Shown: positions 1-12,027, counted from the stretch's first letter. The stretch: DNA of 64,000 nt from Megachile rotundata (GCF_050947335.1 NW_027473486.1:186001-250000), one strand, 5' to 3'. Program-made: numbers and translations. Notes: a model not told the origin generated them from the sequence alone.

Positions 1-83
1 TAATAATATGAGTTAGATTGATAACAATAAGAGTAATAAGTACAGTAATTGTCGTTCTATCGATAATATAAGCATAATATGGC
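1..83 (+). repeat. class P monomer, HOR anchor
   Basis: Marked by GATAACAATAAG in the middle and a CGATAATATAAGC tail, which changes the core palindrome to an 8-bp TATCGATA. It recurs at 1411, 3568, 4646, 33690, about 38585 and 40078, with slightly altered versions at 55019 and 55434. In the first six of these it is followed by class E then B, so it is a good start point for that HOR family. Confidence 0.88.
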
Positions 84-93
84 TAATAATATG
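73..93. repeat. imperfect inverted repeat across the monomer joint (example)
   Basis: CATAATAT (73-80) and AATAATATG across the joint can pair as an 8-bp stem around a 5-nt GGCTA loop, with a single A-A mismatch at the fifth pair. The same bases also form a direct repeat of ATAATATG 12 bp apart. Nearly every joint in the array has this arrangement. There is no T run after it, so it does not look like a terminator. Confidence 0.8.
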
Positions 94-166
94 AGTTAGA
101 TCGATAATGATATGAGTAATAAGTACAGTAATTGTCGTTCTATCGATCATATAAGCATAATATGGC
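84..166 (+). repeat. class E monomer
   Basis: Marked by GATCGATAATGATATGAG, which adds a third CpG and a second ATCGAT to the monomer. It follows class P in the left HOR family, and it recurs with a CTGC tail at 913. Class E' differs by AAGAGTAGTAAG in place of ATGAGTAATAAG and dominates from about 11.9 to 57 kb. Confidence 0.85.
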
Positions 167-249
167 TAATAATATGAGTTAGATTGATAATAGTATGAGT
201 AATAGGTATAGTAATTGTCGTTCTATCGATCATATAAGCATAATATGGC
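167..249 (+). repeat. class B monomer
   Basis: Marked by AATAGTATGAGTAATAGG. It usually precedes class C, and outside the left HOR it usually follows class K, giving a frequent K-B-C triplet. A sub-form with GTATTAGG and a CATTTAAGC tail precedes class M, for example near 9953. Confidence 0.85.
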
Positions 250-332
250 TAATAATATGAGTTAGATTGATAATAGTAAGTGTAATAAGTACAGTAATTG
301 TCGTTCTATCGATCATATAAGCATAATATGGC

Positions 333-415
333 TAATAATATGAGTTAGATTGATAATAGTAAGTGTAATAAGTACAGTAATTGTCGTTCTGTCGATCATA
401 TAAGCATAATATGGC
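333..415 (+). repeat. class C monomer
   Basis: Marked by AATAGTAAGTGTAATAAGTACAG together with TTCTGTCG in the core, where an A-to-G change removes the ATCGAT palindrome's first base context. The pair of changes is nearly always linked. The previous monomer (250-332) has the same middle but keeps TTCTATCG, so it looks like an intermediate or recombinant. Confidence 0.85.
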
Positions 416-497
416 TAATAATATGAGTTAGATTGATAATAATAAGAGTAATAAGTATAGTAATTGTCGTTCTATCGATCATTAAGCATAATATGGC
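416..497 (+). repeat. 82-bp monomer with CATTAAGC tail (first of 13)
   Basis: One base is missing from the tail, giving CATTAAGC instead of CATTTAAGC or CATATAAGC. The same deletion is seen in monomers starting at 1826, 3983, 5061, 6803, 7549, 8710, 9290, 32695, 34105, 37590, 39000 and 40493. Shared form and shared neighbours (an A monomer opening TAGTAATATG often follows) indicate one original deletion spread by HOR copying. It is absent between about 9.4 and 32.7 kb and after 40.6 kb, so it tags one HOR lineage. Confidence 0.93.
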
Positions 498-663
498 TAG
501 TAATATGAGTTAGATTGATAATAATAAGAGTAATAAGTATAGTAATTGTCGTTCTATCGATCATTTAAGCATAATATGGCTAATAATATGAGTTAGATTG
601 ATAATAATAAGAGTAATAAGTATAGTAATTGTCGTTCTATCGATCATTTAAGCATAATATGGC

Positions 664-746
664 TAATAATATGAGTTAGGGTGATAAAAATAAGAATAAT
701 AAGTATAGTAATTGTCGTTCTGTCGATCATATAAGCATTATATGGC
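664..746 (+). repeat. class F monomer
   Basis: Marked by GATAAAAATAAGAATAATAAG, with TTCTGTCG in the core. The A5 run is the longest homopolymer I notice in the monomer family. This copy has GTTAGGG where the others have GTTAGGT. In the left HOR family F is followed by a monomer with GGGTTAGCTTG (747-829). Confidence 0.85.
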
Positions 747-829
747 TAATAATATGGGTTAGCTTGATAATAATAAGAGTAATAAGTATAGTAATTGTCG
801 TTCTATCGATCATTTAAGCATAATATGGC

Positions 830-912
830 TAATAATATGAGTTAGATTGATAATAATAAGAGTAATAAGTATAGTAATTGTCGTTCTATCGATCATATAA
901 GCATAATATGGC
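830..912 (+). repeat. consensus monomer, class A (example)
   Basis: This 83-bp monomer matches what I take as the array consensus. Positions 1-17 (TAATAATATGAGTTAGA), 44-64 (AGTAATTGTCGTT, CT, ATCGAT) and 72-83 (GCATAATATGGC) are nearly constant across the array. Positions 18-43, rich in ATA/TAA triplets, carry most class-defining changes. Positions 65-71 form a tail that varies as CATATAA, CATTTAA, CATATCT, CATACAA, CATATAT or CATATGT. The core contains two CpGs and an ATCGAT palindrome. The triplet-rich middle suggests, but does not prove, descent from a TAA microsatellite. Every other class below is described as a difference from this one. Confidence 0.93.
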
Positions 913-1078
913 TAATAATATGAGTTAGATCGATAATGATATGAGTAATAAGTATAGTAATTGTCGTTCTATCGATCATATCTGCATAATATGGCTAATA
1001 ATATGAGTTAGATTGATAATAGTAAGTGTAATAAGTACAGTAATTGTCGTTCTGTCGATCATATAAGCATAATATGGC

Positions 1079-1161
1079 TAATAATATGAGTTAGATTGAT
1101 AATAATAAGAGTAGTGAGTATAGTAATTGCCGTTCTATCGATCATATAAGCATAATATGTC
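1079..1161 (+). repeat. class D monomer
   Basis: Marked by AAGAGTAGTGAGTATAG. It commonly follows class C. Two core sub-forms occur: GCCGTTCT, as here, and the usual GTCGTTCT. A third sub-form with TTCTCGTTCT appears only in the 58-64 kb lineage. Confidence 0.85.
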
Positions 1162-1410
1162 TAATAATATGAGTTAGGTTGATAATAATAGGAGTAATAA
1201 GTATAGTAAATGTCGTGCTATCGATCATATCTGCATAATATGGTTAATAATATGAGTTAGATTAATAATAGTGAGTGTAATAAGTATAGTAATTGTCGTT
1301 CTATCGATCATATTAGCATAATATGGTTAATAATATGAGTTAGATTAATAATAATAAGAGTAATAAGTACAGTAATTGTCGTTCTATCGATCATATAAGC
1401 ATAATATGGT

Positions 1411-3567
1411 TAATAATATGAGTTAGATTGATAACAATAAGAGTAATAAGTACAGTAATTGTCGTTCTATCGATAATATAAGCATAATATGGCTAATAAT
1501 ATGAGTTAGATCGATAATGATATGAGTAATAAGTACAGTAATCGTCGTTCTATCGATCATATAAGCATAATATGGCTAATAATATGAGTTAGATTGATAA
1601 TAGTATGAGTAATAGGTATAGTAATTGTCGTTCTATCGATCATATAAGCATAATATGGCTAATAATATGAGTTAGATTGATAATAGTAAGCGTAATAAGT
1701 ACAGTAATTGTCGTTCTATCGATCATATAAGCATAATATGGCTAATAATATGAGTTAGATTGATAATAGTAAGTGTAATAAGTACAGTAATTGTCGTTCT
1801 GTCGATCATATAAGCATAATATGGCTAATAATATGAGTTAGATTGATAATAATAAGAGTAATAAGTATAGTAATTGTCGTTCTATCGATCATTAAGCATA
1901 ATATGGCTAGTAATATGAGTTAGATTGATAATAATAAGAGTAATAAGTATAGTAATTGTCGTTCTATCGATCATTTAAGCATAATATGGCTAATAATATG
2001 AGTTAGATTGATAATAATAAGAGTAATAAGTATAGTAATTGTCGTTCTATCGATCATTTAAGCATAATATGGCTAATAATATGAGTTAGATTGATAATAA
2101 TAAGAGTAATAAGTATAGTAATTGTCGTTCTATCGATCATTTGAGCATAATATGGTTAATAATATGAGTTAGATTGATAATAATAAGAGTAATAAGTATT
2201 GTAATTGTCGTTCTATCGATCATATAAGCATAATATGGCTAATAATATGAGTAAGATTGATAATAATAATAGTAATAAGTGTAGTAATTGTCGTTCTATC
2301 GATCATATCTGCATAATATGGCTAATAATATGAGTTAGATTGATAATAATAAGAGTAATAAGTATAGTAATTGTCCTTCTATCGATCATTTAAGCATAAT
2401 ATGGCTAATAATATGAGTTAGGTTGATAAAAATAAGAATAATAAGTATAGTAATTGTCGTTCTGTCGATCATATAAGCATAATATGGCTAATAATATGAG
2501 TTAGATTGATAATAATAAGAGTAATAAGTATAGTACTTGTCGTTCTATCGATCATATAAGCATAATATGGCTAATAATATGAGTTAGATTGATAATAGTA
2601 TGAGTAATAGGTATAGTAATTGTCGTTCTATCGATCATATAAGCATAATATGGCTAATAATATGAGTTAGATTGATAATAGTAAGTGTAATAAGTACAGT
2701 AATTGTCATTCTGTCGATCATATAAGCATAATATGGCTAATAATATGAGTTAGATTGATAATAATAAGAGTAATAAGTATAGTAATTGTCGTTCTATCGA
2801 TCATTTAAGCATAATACGGCTAATAATATGAGTTAGGTTGATAAAAATAAGAATAATAAGTATAGTAATTGTCGTTCTGTCGATCATATAAGCATAATAT
2901 GGCTAATAATATGGGTTAGCTTGATAATAATAAGAGTAATAAGTATAGTAATTGTCGTTCTATCGATCATTTAAGCATAATATGGCTAATAATATGAGTT
3001 AGATTGATAATAATAAGAGTAATAAGTATAGTAATTGTCGTTCTATCGATCATATAAGCATAATATGGCTAATAATATGAGTTAGATCGATAATGATATG
3101 AGTAATAAGTATAGTAATTGTCGTTCTATCGATCATATCTGCATAATATGGCTAATAATATGAGTTAGATTGATAATAGTAAGTGTAGTAAGTACAGTAA
3201 TTGTCGTTCTGTCGATCATATAAGCATAATATGGCTAATAATATGAGTTAGATTGATAATAATAAGAGTAGTGAGTATAGTAATTGCCGTTCTATCCATC
3301 ATATAAGCATAATATGTCTAATAATATGAGTTAGGTTGATAATAATAGGAGTAATAAGTATAGTAAATGTCGTGCTATCGATCATATCTGCATAATATGG
3401 TTAATAATATGAGTTAGATTAATAATAGTGAGTGTAATAAGTATAGTAATTGTCGTTCTATCGATCATATTAGCATAATATGGTTAATAATATGAGTTAG
3501 ATTAATAATAATAAGAGTAATAAGTACAGTAATTGTCGTTCTATCGATCATATAAGCATAATATGGT
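1411..3567 (+). repeat. P-anchored HOR copy 2 (26 monomers)
   Basis: Same start and same nine-monomer end as copy 1, but with nine extra monomers (747 bp, about 2074-2820) between the A run and class F. The extra segment includes H, an A with GTCCTTCT, F, K, B and C. This is the expected product of one unequal exchange in register. Total is 26x83 minus 1. Confidence 0.88.
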
Positions 3568-4645
3568 TAATAATATGAGTTAGATTGATAACAATAAGAG
3601 TAATAAGTACAGTAATTGTCGTTCTATCGATAATATAAGCATAATATGGCTAATAATATGAGTTAGATCGATAATGATATGAGTAATAAGTACAGTAATT
3701 GTCGTTCTATCGATCATATAAGCATAATATGGCTAATAATATGAGTTAGATTGATAATAGTATGAGTAATAGGTATAGTAATTGTCGTTCTATCGATCAT
3801 ATAAGCATAATATGGCTAATAATATGAGTTAGATTGATAATAGTAAGCGTAATAAGTACAGTAATTGTCGTTCTATCGATCATATAAGCATAATATGGCT
3901 AATAATATGAGTTAGATTGATAATAGTAAGTGTAATAAGTACAGTAATTGTCGTTCTGTCGATCATATAAGCATAATATGGCTAATAATATGAGTTAGAT
4001 TGATAATAATAAGAGTAATAAGTATAGTAATTGTCGTTCTATCGATCATTAAGCATAATATGGCTAGTAATATGAGTTAGATTGATAATAATAAGAGTAA
4101 TAAGTATAGTAATTGTCGTTCTATCGATCATTTAAGCATAATATGGCTAATAATATGAGTTAGATTGATAATAATAAGAGTAATAAGTATAGTAATTGTC
4201 GTTCTATCGATCATTTGAGCATAATATGGCTAATAATATGAGTTAGGTTGATAAAAATAAGAATAATAAGTATAGTAATTGTCGTTCTGTCGATCATATA
4301 AGCATAATATGGCTAATAATATGGGTTAGCTTGATAATAATAAGAGTAATAAGTATAGTAATTGTCGTTCTATCGATCATTTAAGCATAATATGGCTAAT
4401 AATATGAGTTAGATTGATAATAATAAGAGTAATAAGTATAGTAATTGTCGTTCTATCGATCATATAAGCATAATATGGCTAATAATATGAGTTAGATCGA
4501 TAATGATATGAGTAATAAGTATAGTAATTGTCGTTCTATCGATCATATCTGCATAATATGGCTAATAATATGAGTTAGATTGATAATAGTAAGTGTAATA
4601 AGTACAGTAATTGTCGTTCTGTCGATCATATAAGCATAATATGGT
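3568..4645 (+). repeat. P-anchored HOR copy 3 (13 monomers)
   Basis: Follows copy 1 through P, E, B, two C types, 82-bp A, A, A, F, GGGTTAGC monomer, A, E and C. It then passes directly to the next P at 4646. The last four monomers of the 17-monomer form are missing, so this copy is 13x83 minus 1. Confidence 0.88.
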
Positions 4646-5225
4646 TAATAATATGAGTTAGATTGATAACAATAAGAGTAATAAGTACAGTAATTGTCGT
4701 TCTATCGATAATATAAGCATAATATGGCTAATAATATGAGTTAGATCGATAATGATATGAGTAATAAGTACAGTAATTGTCGTTCTATCGATCATATAAG
4801 CATAATATGGCTAATAATATGAGTTAGATTGATAATAGTATGAGTAATAGGTATAGTAATTGTCGTTCTATCGATCATATAAGCATAATATGGCTAATAA
4901 TATGAGTTAGATTGATAATAGTAAGTGTAATAAGTACAGTAATTGTCGTTCTGTCGATCATATAAGCATAATATGGCTAATAATATGAGTTAGATTGATA
5001 ATAATAAGAGTAGTGAGTATAGTAATTGTCGTTCTATCGATCATATAAGCATAATATGGCTAATAATATGAGTTAGATTGATAATAATAAGAGTAATAAG
5101 TATAGTAATTGTCGTTCTATCGATCATTAAGCATAATATGGCTAGTAATATGAGTTAGATTGATAATAATAAGAGTAATAAGTATAGTAATTGTCGTTCT
5201 ATCGATCATTTAAGCATAATATGGC

Positions 5226-5308
5226 TAATAATATGAGTTAGGTAGATAAAAATAAGAATAATAAGTATAGTAATTGTCGTTCTATCGATCATACAAGCAT
5301 AATATGGT
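5226..5308 (+). repeat. class G monomer
   Basis: Resembles F (GATAAAAATAAG) but has TTAGGTAGATAAAAA and keeps TTCTATCG. In the left half its tail is CATACAAGC and it is followed by an A monomer, then class H. In the super-unit region a G with a CATATCTGC tail opens each super-unit. Confidence 0.85.
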
Positions 5309-5391
5309 TAATAATATGAGTTAGATTGATAATAATAAGAGTAATAAGTATAGTAATTGTCGTTCTATCGATCATATAAGCATAATATGGC

Positions 5392-5474
5392 TAATAATAT
5401 GAGTAAGATTGATAATAATAATAGTAATAAGTGTAGTAATTGTCGCTCTATCGATCATATCTGCATAATATGGC
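5392..5474 (+). repeat. class H monomer
   Basis: Marked by GAGTAAGATTG in place of GAGTTAGATTG, then AATAATAGTAATAAGTGTAG. Most copies end in a CATATCTGC tail. Copies from 58 kb onward end in CATTTAAGC and lead into a monomer opening after AATATTGTTAAT. The start of H is used here to phase the 3' HOR. Confidence 0.83.
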
Positions 5475-6055
5475 TAATAATATGAGTTAGATTGATAATA
5501 ATAAGAGTAATAAGTATAGTAATTGTCCTTCTATCGATCATTTAAGCATAATATGGCTAATAATATGAGTTAGGTTGATAAAAATAAGAATAATAAGTAT
5601 AGTAATTGTCGTTCCGTCGATCATATAAGCATAATATGGCTAATAATATGAATTAGATTGATAATAATAAGAGTAATAAGTATAGTACTTGTCGTTCTAT
5701 CGATCATATAAGCATAATATGGCTAATAATATGAGTTAGATTGATAATAGTATGAGTAATAGGTATAGTAATTGTCGTTCTATCGATCATATAAGCATAA
5801 TATGGCTAATAATATGAGTTAGATTGATAATAGTAAGTGTAATAAGTACAGTAATTGTCATTCTGTCGATCATATAAGCATAATATGGCTAATAATATGA
5901 GTTAGATTGATAATAATAAGAGTAGTGAGTATAGTAATTGCCGTTCTATCGATCATATAAACATAATATGGCTAATAATATGAGTTAGATTGATAATAAT
6001 AAGAGTAATAAGTATAGTAATTGTCGTTCTATCGATCATATAAGCATAATATGGC

Positions 6056-6886
6056 TAATAATATGAGTTAGATTGATAATAATAAGAGTAATAAGTATAG
6101 TACTTGTCGTTCTATCGATCATATAAGCATAATATGGCTAATAATATGAGTTAGATTGATAATAGTATGAGTATTAGGTATAGTAATTGTCGTTCTATCG
6201 ATCATTTAAGCATAATATGGCTAATAATATGAGTTAGATTGATAATAATAAGAGTAATGAGTATAGTAATTGTAGTTCTATCGATCATTTAAGCATAATA
6301 TGGCTAATAATATGAGTTAGATTCATAATAATAAGAGTAATAAGTATAGAAATTGTCGTTCTATCGATCATATAAGCATAATATGGCTAATAATATGAGT
6401 TAGCTTGATAATAATAAGAGTAATAAGTATAGTAATTGTCGTTCTATCGATCATTTAAGCATAATATGACTAATAATATGGGTTAGCTTGATAATAATAA
6501 GAGTAATAAGTACAGTAATTGTCGTTCTATCGATCATATAAGCATAATATGGCTAATAATATGAGTTAGATTGATAATAATAAGAGTAATAAGTATAGTA
6601 CTTGTCGTTCTATCGATCATATACGCATAATATGGCTAATAATATGAGTTAGATTGATAATAGTATGAGTATTAGGTATAGTAATTGTCGTTCTATCGAT
6701 CATTTAAGCATAATATGGCTAATAATATGAGTTAGATTGATAATAATAAGAGTAATGAGTATAGTAATTGTAGTTCTATCGATCATATCTGCATAATATG
6801 GTTAATAATATGAGTTAGATTCATAATAATAAGAGTAATAAGTATAGTAATTGTCGTTCTATCGATCATTAAGCATAATATGGCTA
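6056..6886 (+). repeat. 6-monomer (498-bp) tandem duplication
   Basis: A unit beginning with class K and B (GTATTAGG form) at 6056 repeats at 6554, six monomers later. Second-copy K has a changed tail (CATACGC). The similarity fades after M and L, where an 82-bp monomer starts at 6803. Confidence 0.78.
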
Positions 6887-7630
6887 GTAATATGAGTTAG
6901 ATTGATAATAATAAGAGTAATAAGTATAGTAATTGTCGTTCTATCGATCATTTAAGCATAATATGGCTAATAATATGAGTTAGATTGATAATAATAAGAG
7001 TAATAAGTATAGTAATTGTCGTTCTATCGATCATTTAAGCATAATATGGCTAATAATATGAGTTAGGTTGATAAAAATAAGAATAATAAGTATAGTAATT
7101 GTCGTTCTGTCGATCATATAAGCATAATATGGCTAATAATATGGGTTGGCTTGATAATAATAAGAGTAATAAGTATAGTAATTGTCGTTCTATCGATCAT
7201 TTAAGCATAATATGGCTAATAATATGAGTTAGATTGATAATAATAAGAGTAATAAGTATAGTAATTGTCGTTCTATCGATCATATAAGCATAATATGGCT
7301 AATAATATGAGTTAGATTGATAATAGTAAGTGTAATAAGTACAGTAATTGTCGTTCTGTCGATCATATAAGCATAATATGGCTAATAATATGAGTTAGAT
7401 TGATAATAATAAGAGTAGTGAGTACAGTAATTGTCGTTCTGTCGATCATATAAGCATAATATGGCTAATAATATGAGTTAGATTGATAATAATAAGAGTA
7501 GTGAGTATAGTAATTGTCGTTCTATCGATCATATAAGCATAATATGGCTAATAATATGAGTTAGATTGATAATAATAAGAGTAATAAGTATAGTAATTGT
7601 CGTTCTATCGATCATTAAGCATAATATGGC

Positions 7631-9869
7631 TAGTAATATGAGTTAGATTGATAATAATAAGAGTAATAAGTATAGTAATTGTCGTTATATCGCTCATTTA
7701 AGCATAATATGGCTAATAATATGAGTTAGGTAGATAAAAATAAGAATAATAAGTATAGTAATTGTCGTTCTATCGATCATACAAGCATAATATGGTTAAT
7801 AATATGAGTTAGATTGATAATAATAAGAGTAATAAGTATAGTAATTGTCGTTCTATCGATCATATAAGCATAATATGGCTAATAATATGAGTAAGATTGA
7901 TAATAATAAAAGTAATAAGTGTAGTAATTGTCGTTCTATCGATCATATCTGCATAATATGGCTAATAATATGAGTTAGATTGATAATAATAAGAGTAATA
8001 AGTATAGTAATTGTCCTTCTATCGATCATTTAAGCATAATATGGCTAATAATATGAGTTAGGTAGATAAAAATAAGAATAATAAGTATAGTAATTGTCGT
8101 TCTATCGATCATACAAGCATAATATGGTTAATAATATGAGTTAGATTGATAATAATAAGAGTAATAAGTATAGTAATTGTCGTTCTATCGATCATATAAG
8201 CATAATATGGCTAGTAATATGAGTTAGATTGATAATAATAAGAGTAATAAGTATAGTAATTGTCGTTATATCGATCATTTAAGCATAATATGGCTAATAA
8301 TATGAGTTAGGTAGATAAAAATAAGAATAATAAGTATAGTAATTGTCGTTCTATCGATCATACAAGCATAATATGGTTAATAATATGAGTTAGATTGATA
8401 ATAATAAGAGTAATAAGTATAGTAATTGTCGTTCTATCGATCATATAAGCATAATATGGCTAATAATATGAGTTAGATTGATAATAGTAAGTGTAATAAG
8501 TACAGTAATTGTCGTTCTGTCGATCATATAAGCATAATATGGTTAATAATATGAGTTAGATTGATAATAATAAGAGTAGTGAGTATAGTAATTGTCGTTC
8601 TATCGATCATATAAGCATAATATGGCTCATAATATGAGTTAGATTGATAATAATAAGAGTAGTGAGTATAGTAATTGTCGTTCTATCGATCATATAAGCA
8701 TAATATGGCTAATAATATGAGTTAGATTGATAATAATAAGAGTAATAAGTATAGTAATTGTCGTTCTATCGATCATTAAGCATAATATGGCTAGTAATAT
8801 GAGTTAGATTGATAATAATAAGAGTAATAAGTATAGTAATTGTCGTTATATCGATCATTTAAGCATAATATGGCTAATAATATGAGTTAGGTAGATAAAA
8901 ATAAGAATAATAAGTATAGTAATTGTCGTTCTATCGATCATACAAGCATAATATGGTTAATAATATGAGTTAGATTGATAATAATAAGAGTAATAAGTAT
9001 AGTAATTGTCGTTCTATCGATCATATAAGCATAATATGGCTAATAATATGAGTAAGATTGATAATAATAAAAGTAATAAGTGTAGTAATTGTCGTTCTAT
9101 CGATCATATCTGCATAATATGGCTAATAATATGAGTTAGATTGATAATAATAAGAGTAATAAGTATAGTAATTGTCCTTCTATCGATCATTTAAGCATAA
9201 TATGGCTAATAATATGAGTTAGGTTGATAAAAATAAGAATAATAAGTATAGTAATTGTCGTTCTGTCGATCATATAAGCATAATATGGCTAATAATATGA
9301 GTTAGATTGATAATAATAAGAGTAATAAGTATAGTAATTGTCGTTCTATCGATCATTAAGCATAATATGGCTAGTAATATGAGTTAGATTGATAATAATA
9401 AGAGTAATAAGTATAGTAATTGTCGTTATATCGATCATTTAAGCATAATATGGCTAATAATATGAGTTAGGTAGATAAAAATAAGAATAATAAGTATAGT
9501 AATTGTCGTTCTATCGATCATACAAGCATAATATGGTTAATAATATGAGTTCGATTGATAATAATAAGAGTAATAAGTATAGTAATTGTCGTTCTATCGA
9601 TCATATAAGCATAATATGGCTAATAATATGAGTAAGATTGATAATAATAAAAGTAATAAGTGTAGTAATTGTCGTTCTATCGATCATATCTGCATAATAT
9701 GGCTAATAATATGAGTTAGATTGATAATAATAAGAGTAATAAGTATAGTAATTGTCCTTCTATCGATCATTTAAGGATAATATGGCTAATAATATGAGTT
9801 AGGTTGATAAAAATAAGAATAATAAGTATAGTAATTGTCGTTCTGTCGATCATATAAGCATAATATGGC
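7631..9869 (+). repeat. 7-monomer-spaced G-A-H-A modules
   Basis: Four A monomers with GTCGTTATAT start at 7631, 8212, 8792 and 9372, spaced 581, 580 and 580 bp (seven monomers, two spans containing an 82-bp monomer). Each is followed by G then A. After that the content differs: H, A, G, A in the first; C, D, D, A in the second; H, A, F, A in the third. The spacing is thus kept while the interior is swapped. Confidence 0.8.
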
Positions 9870-9952
9870 TAATAATATGAGTTAGATTGATAATAATAAG
9901 AGTAATAAGTATAGTACTTGTCGTTCTATCGATCATATAAGCATAATATGGC
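9870..9952 (+). repeat. class K monomer; start of 35-monomer unit
   Basis: Consensus-like middle but GTACTTGTCG in place of GTAATTGTCG, so the otherwise steady core carries an A-to-C change. K is usually followed by B. In the super-unit region it is alternatively followed by an A monomer with GTCGTGCT. Class K forms the left edge of the 2905-bp duplicated unit. Confidence 0.85.
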
Positions 9953-11031
9953 TAATAATATGAGTTAGATTGATAATAGTATGAGTATTAGGTATAGTAA
10001 TTGTCGTTCTATCGATCATTTAAGCATAATATGGCTAATAATATGAGTTAGATTGATAATAATAAGAGTAATGAGTATAGTAATTGTAGTTCTATGGATC
10101 ATTTAAGCATAATATGGCTAATAATATGAGTTAGATTCATAATAATAAGAGTAATAAGTATAGTAATTGTCGTTCTATCGATCATATAAGCATAATATGG
10201 CTAATAATATGAGTTAGCTTGATAATAATAAGAGTAATAAGTATAGTAATTGTCGTTCTATCGATCATTTAAGCATAATATGGCTAATAATATGAGTTAG
10301 ATTGATAATAATAAGAGTAATAAGTATAGTAATTGTCGTTCTATCGATCATTTAAGCATAATATGGCTAATAATATGAGTTAGGTTGATAAAAATAAGAA
10401 TAATAAGTATAGTAATTGTCGTTCTGTCGATCATATAAGCATAATATGGCTAATAATATGAGTTAGCTTGATAATAATAAGAGTAATAAGTGTAGTACTT
10501 GTCGTTCTATCGATCATATAAGCATAATATGGCTAATAATATGAGTTAGATTGATAATAGTATGAGTAATAGGTATAGTAATTGTCGTTCTATCGATCAT
10601 ATAAGCATAATATGGCTAATAATATGAGTTAGATTGATAATAGTAAGTGTAATAAGTACAGTAATTGTCGTTCTGTCGATCAAATAAGCATAATATGGCT
10701 AATAATATGAGTTAGATTGATAATAATAAGAGTAGTGAGTATAGTAATTGCCGTTCTATCGATCATATAAGCATAATATGGCTAATAATATGAGTTAGAT
10801 TGATAATAATAAGAGTAATAAGTATAGTAATTGTCGTTCTATCGATCATATAAGCATAATATGGCTAATAATATGAGTTAGATTGATAATAATAAGAGTA
10901 ATAAGTATAGTACTTGTCGTTCTATCGATCATATAAGCATAATATGGCTAATAATATGAGTTAGATTGATAATAGTATGAGTATTAGGTATAGTAATTGT
11001 CGTTCTATCGATCATTTAAGCATAATATGGC

Positions 11032-11114
11032 TAATAATATGAGTTAGATTGATAATAATAAGAGTAATGAGTATAGTAATTGTAGTTCTATCGATCATAT
11101 CTGCATAATATGGT
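11032..11114 (+). repeat. class M monomer
   Basis: Marked by AATGAGTATAG plus GTAGTTCT, which destroys the first core CpG, and usually a CATATCTGC tail. It is followed by class L, which has GATTCATAATAATAAG. M copies at 59.4 and 61.4 kb carry a further changed tail, CGTACCTGC. Confidence 0.83.
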
Positions 11115-11197
11115 TAATAATATGAGTTAGATTCATAATAATAAGAGTAATAAGTATAGTAATTGTCGTTCTATCGATCATTTAAGCATAATATGGC
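11115..11197 (+). repeat. class L monomer
   Basis: GATTCATAATAATAAG in place of GATTGATAATAATAAG. It directly follows M at the M-L pairs checked. A copy at 43480 carries a 2-bp insertion. Confidence 0.82.
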
Positions 11198-11778
11198 TAA
11201 TAATATGAGTTAGATTGATAATAATAAGAGTAATAAGTATAGTAATTGTCGTTCTATCGATCATATAACCATAATATGGCTAATAATATGAGTTAGATTG
11301 ATAATAATAAGAGTAATAAGTATAGTAATTGTCGTTCTATCGATCATTTAAGCATAATATGGCTAGTAATATGAGTTAGATTGATAATAATAAGAGTAAT
11401 AAGTATAGTAATTGCCGTTCTATCGATCATTTAAGCATAATATGGCTAATAATATGAGTTAGGTAGATAAAAATAAGAATAATAAGTATAGTAATTGTCG
11501 TTCTATCGATCATACAAGCATAATATGGTTAATAATATGAGTTAAATTGATAATAATAAGAGTAATAAGTATAGTAATTGTCGTTCTATCGATCATATAA
11601 GCATAATATGGCTAATAATATGAGTAAGATTGATAATAATAATAGTAATAAGTGTAGTAATTGTCGTTCTATCGATCATATCTGCATAATATGGCTAATA
11701 ATATGAGTTAGATTGATAATAATAAGAGTAATAAGTGTAGTAATTGTCGTTCTATCGATCATTTAAGCATAATATGGC

Positions 11779-11861
11779 TAATAATATGAGTTAGATTGAT
11801 AATAATAAGAGTAATATATATAGGAATTGTCGTTCTATCGATCATATAAGCATAATATGGC
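11779..11861 (+). repeat. class I monomer
   Basis: Two substitutions turn AATAAGTATAG into AATATATATAG, giving a short TA run. This copy has GGAATT after it, a sub-form also seen near 15.6, 19.1, 23.5, 25.6, 30.2 and 35.1 kb, whereas most others have GTAATT. I is followed by E' at every copy I checked. Confidence 0.85.
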
Positions 11862-11944
11862 TAATAATATGAGTTAGATCGATAATGATAAGAGTAGTAA
11901 GTACAGTAATTGTCGTTCTATCGATCATATAAGCATAATATGGC
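11862..11944 (+). repeat. class E' monomer
   Basis: GATCGATAATGATAAGAGTAGTAAG. First seen in this segment and very common afterwards. Two contexts occur: after class I with an ordinary TAATAATATG start, and after a CATTTAAGC tail with a TAATATTATG start. The second form completes a perfect inverted repeat across the joint. Confidence 0.85.
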
Positions 11945-12027
11945 TAATAATATGAGTTAGATTGATAATAATAAGAGTAATGGGTATAGTAATTGTCGTT
12001 CTGTCGATCATATAAGCATAATATGGC
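11945..12027 (+). repeat. class J monomer
   Basis: Marked by GAGTAATGGGTATAG with TTCTGTCG. It follows I-E' and, in nearly all copies, precedes class K. The copy in the 34.9-39.8 kb super-unit lacks the K monomer after J, which marks a one-monomer deletion there. Confidence 0.83.

Larger units (their letters stand above)
1..1410 (+). repeat. P-anchored HOR copy 1 (17 monomers)
   Basis: Order: P, E, B, C-like, C, 82-bp A, A, A, F, GGGTTAGC monomer, A, E with CTGC tail, C, D, then three monomers with TTAGGTTGATAATAATAGG, ATTAATAATAGTGAG and ATTAATAATAATAAG. Length is 17x83 minus 1. The next P starts at 1411. The last nine monomers (664-1410) match 2821-3567 closely. Confidence 0.9.
4646..6055 (+). 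repeat. P-anchored HOR copy 4, extended type
   Basis: Order starts P, E, B, C, D, 82-bp A (5061), A, G (5226), A, H (5392), A with GTCCTTCT, F, K, B, C, D, A. The same series appears from 40078, and the distance 35432 bp equals 427 monomers once nine single-base losses are counted. The two stretches are therefore homologous copies, not chance similarity. Confidence 0.82.

Noticed and set aside
676..681. TTAGGG telomere-type motif
   Set aside because: A single occurrence, created by one substitution in a class F monomer. There is no tandem TTAGGG.
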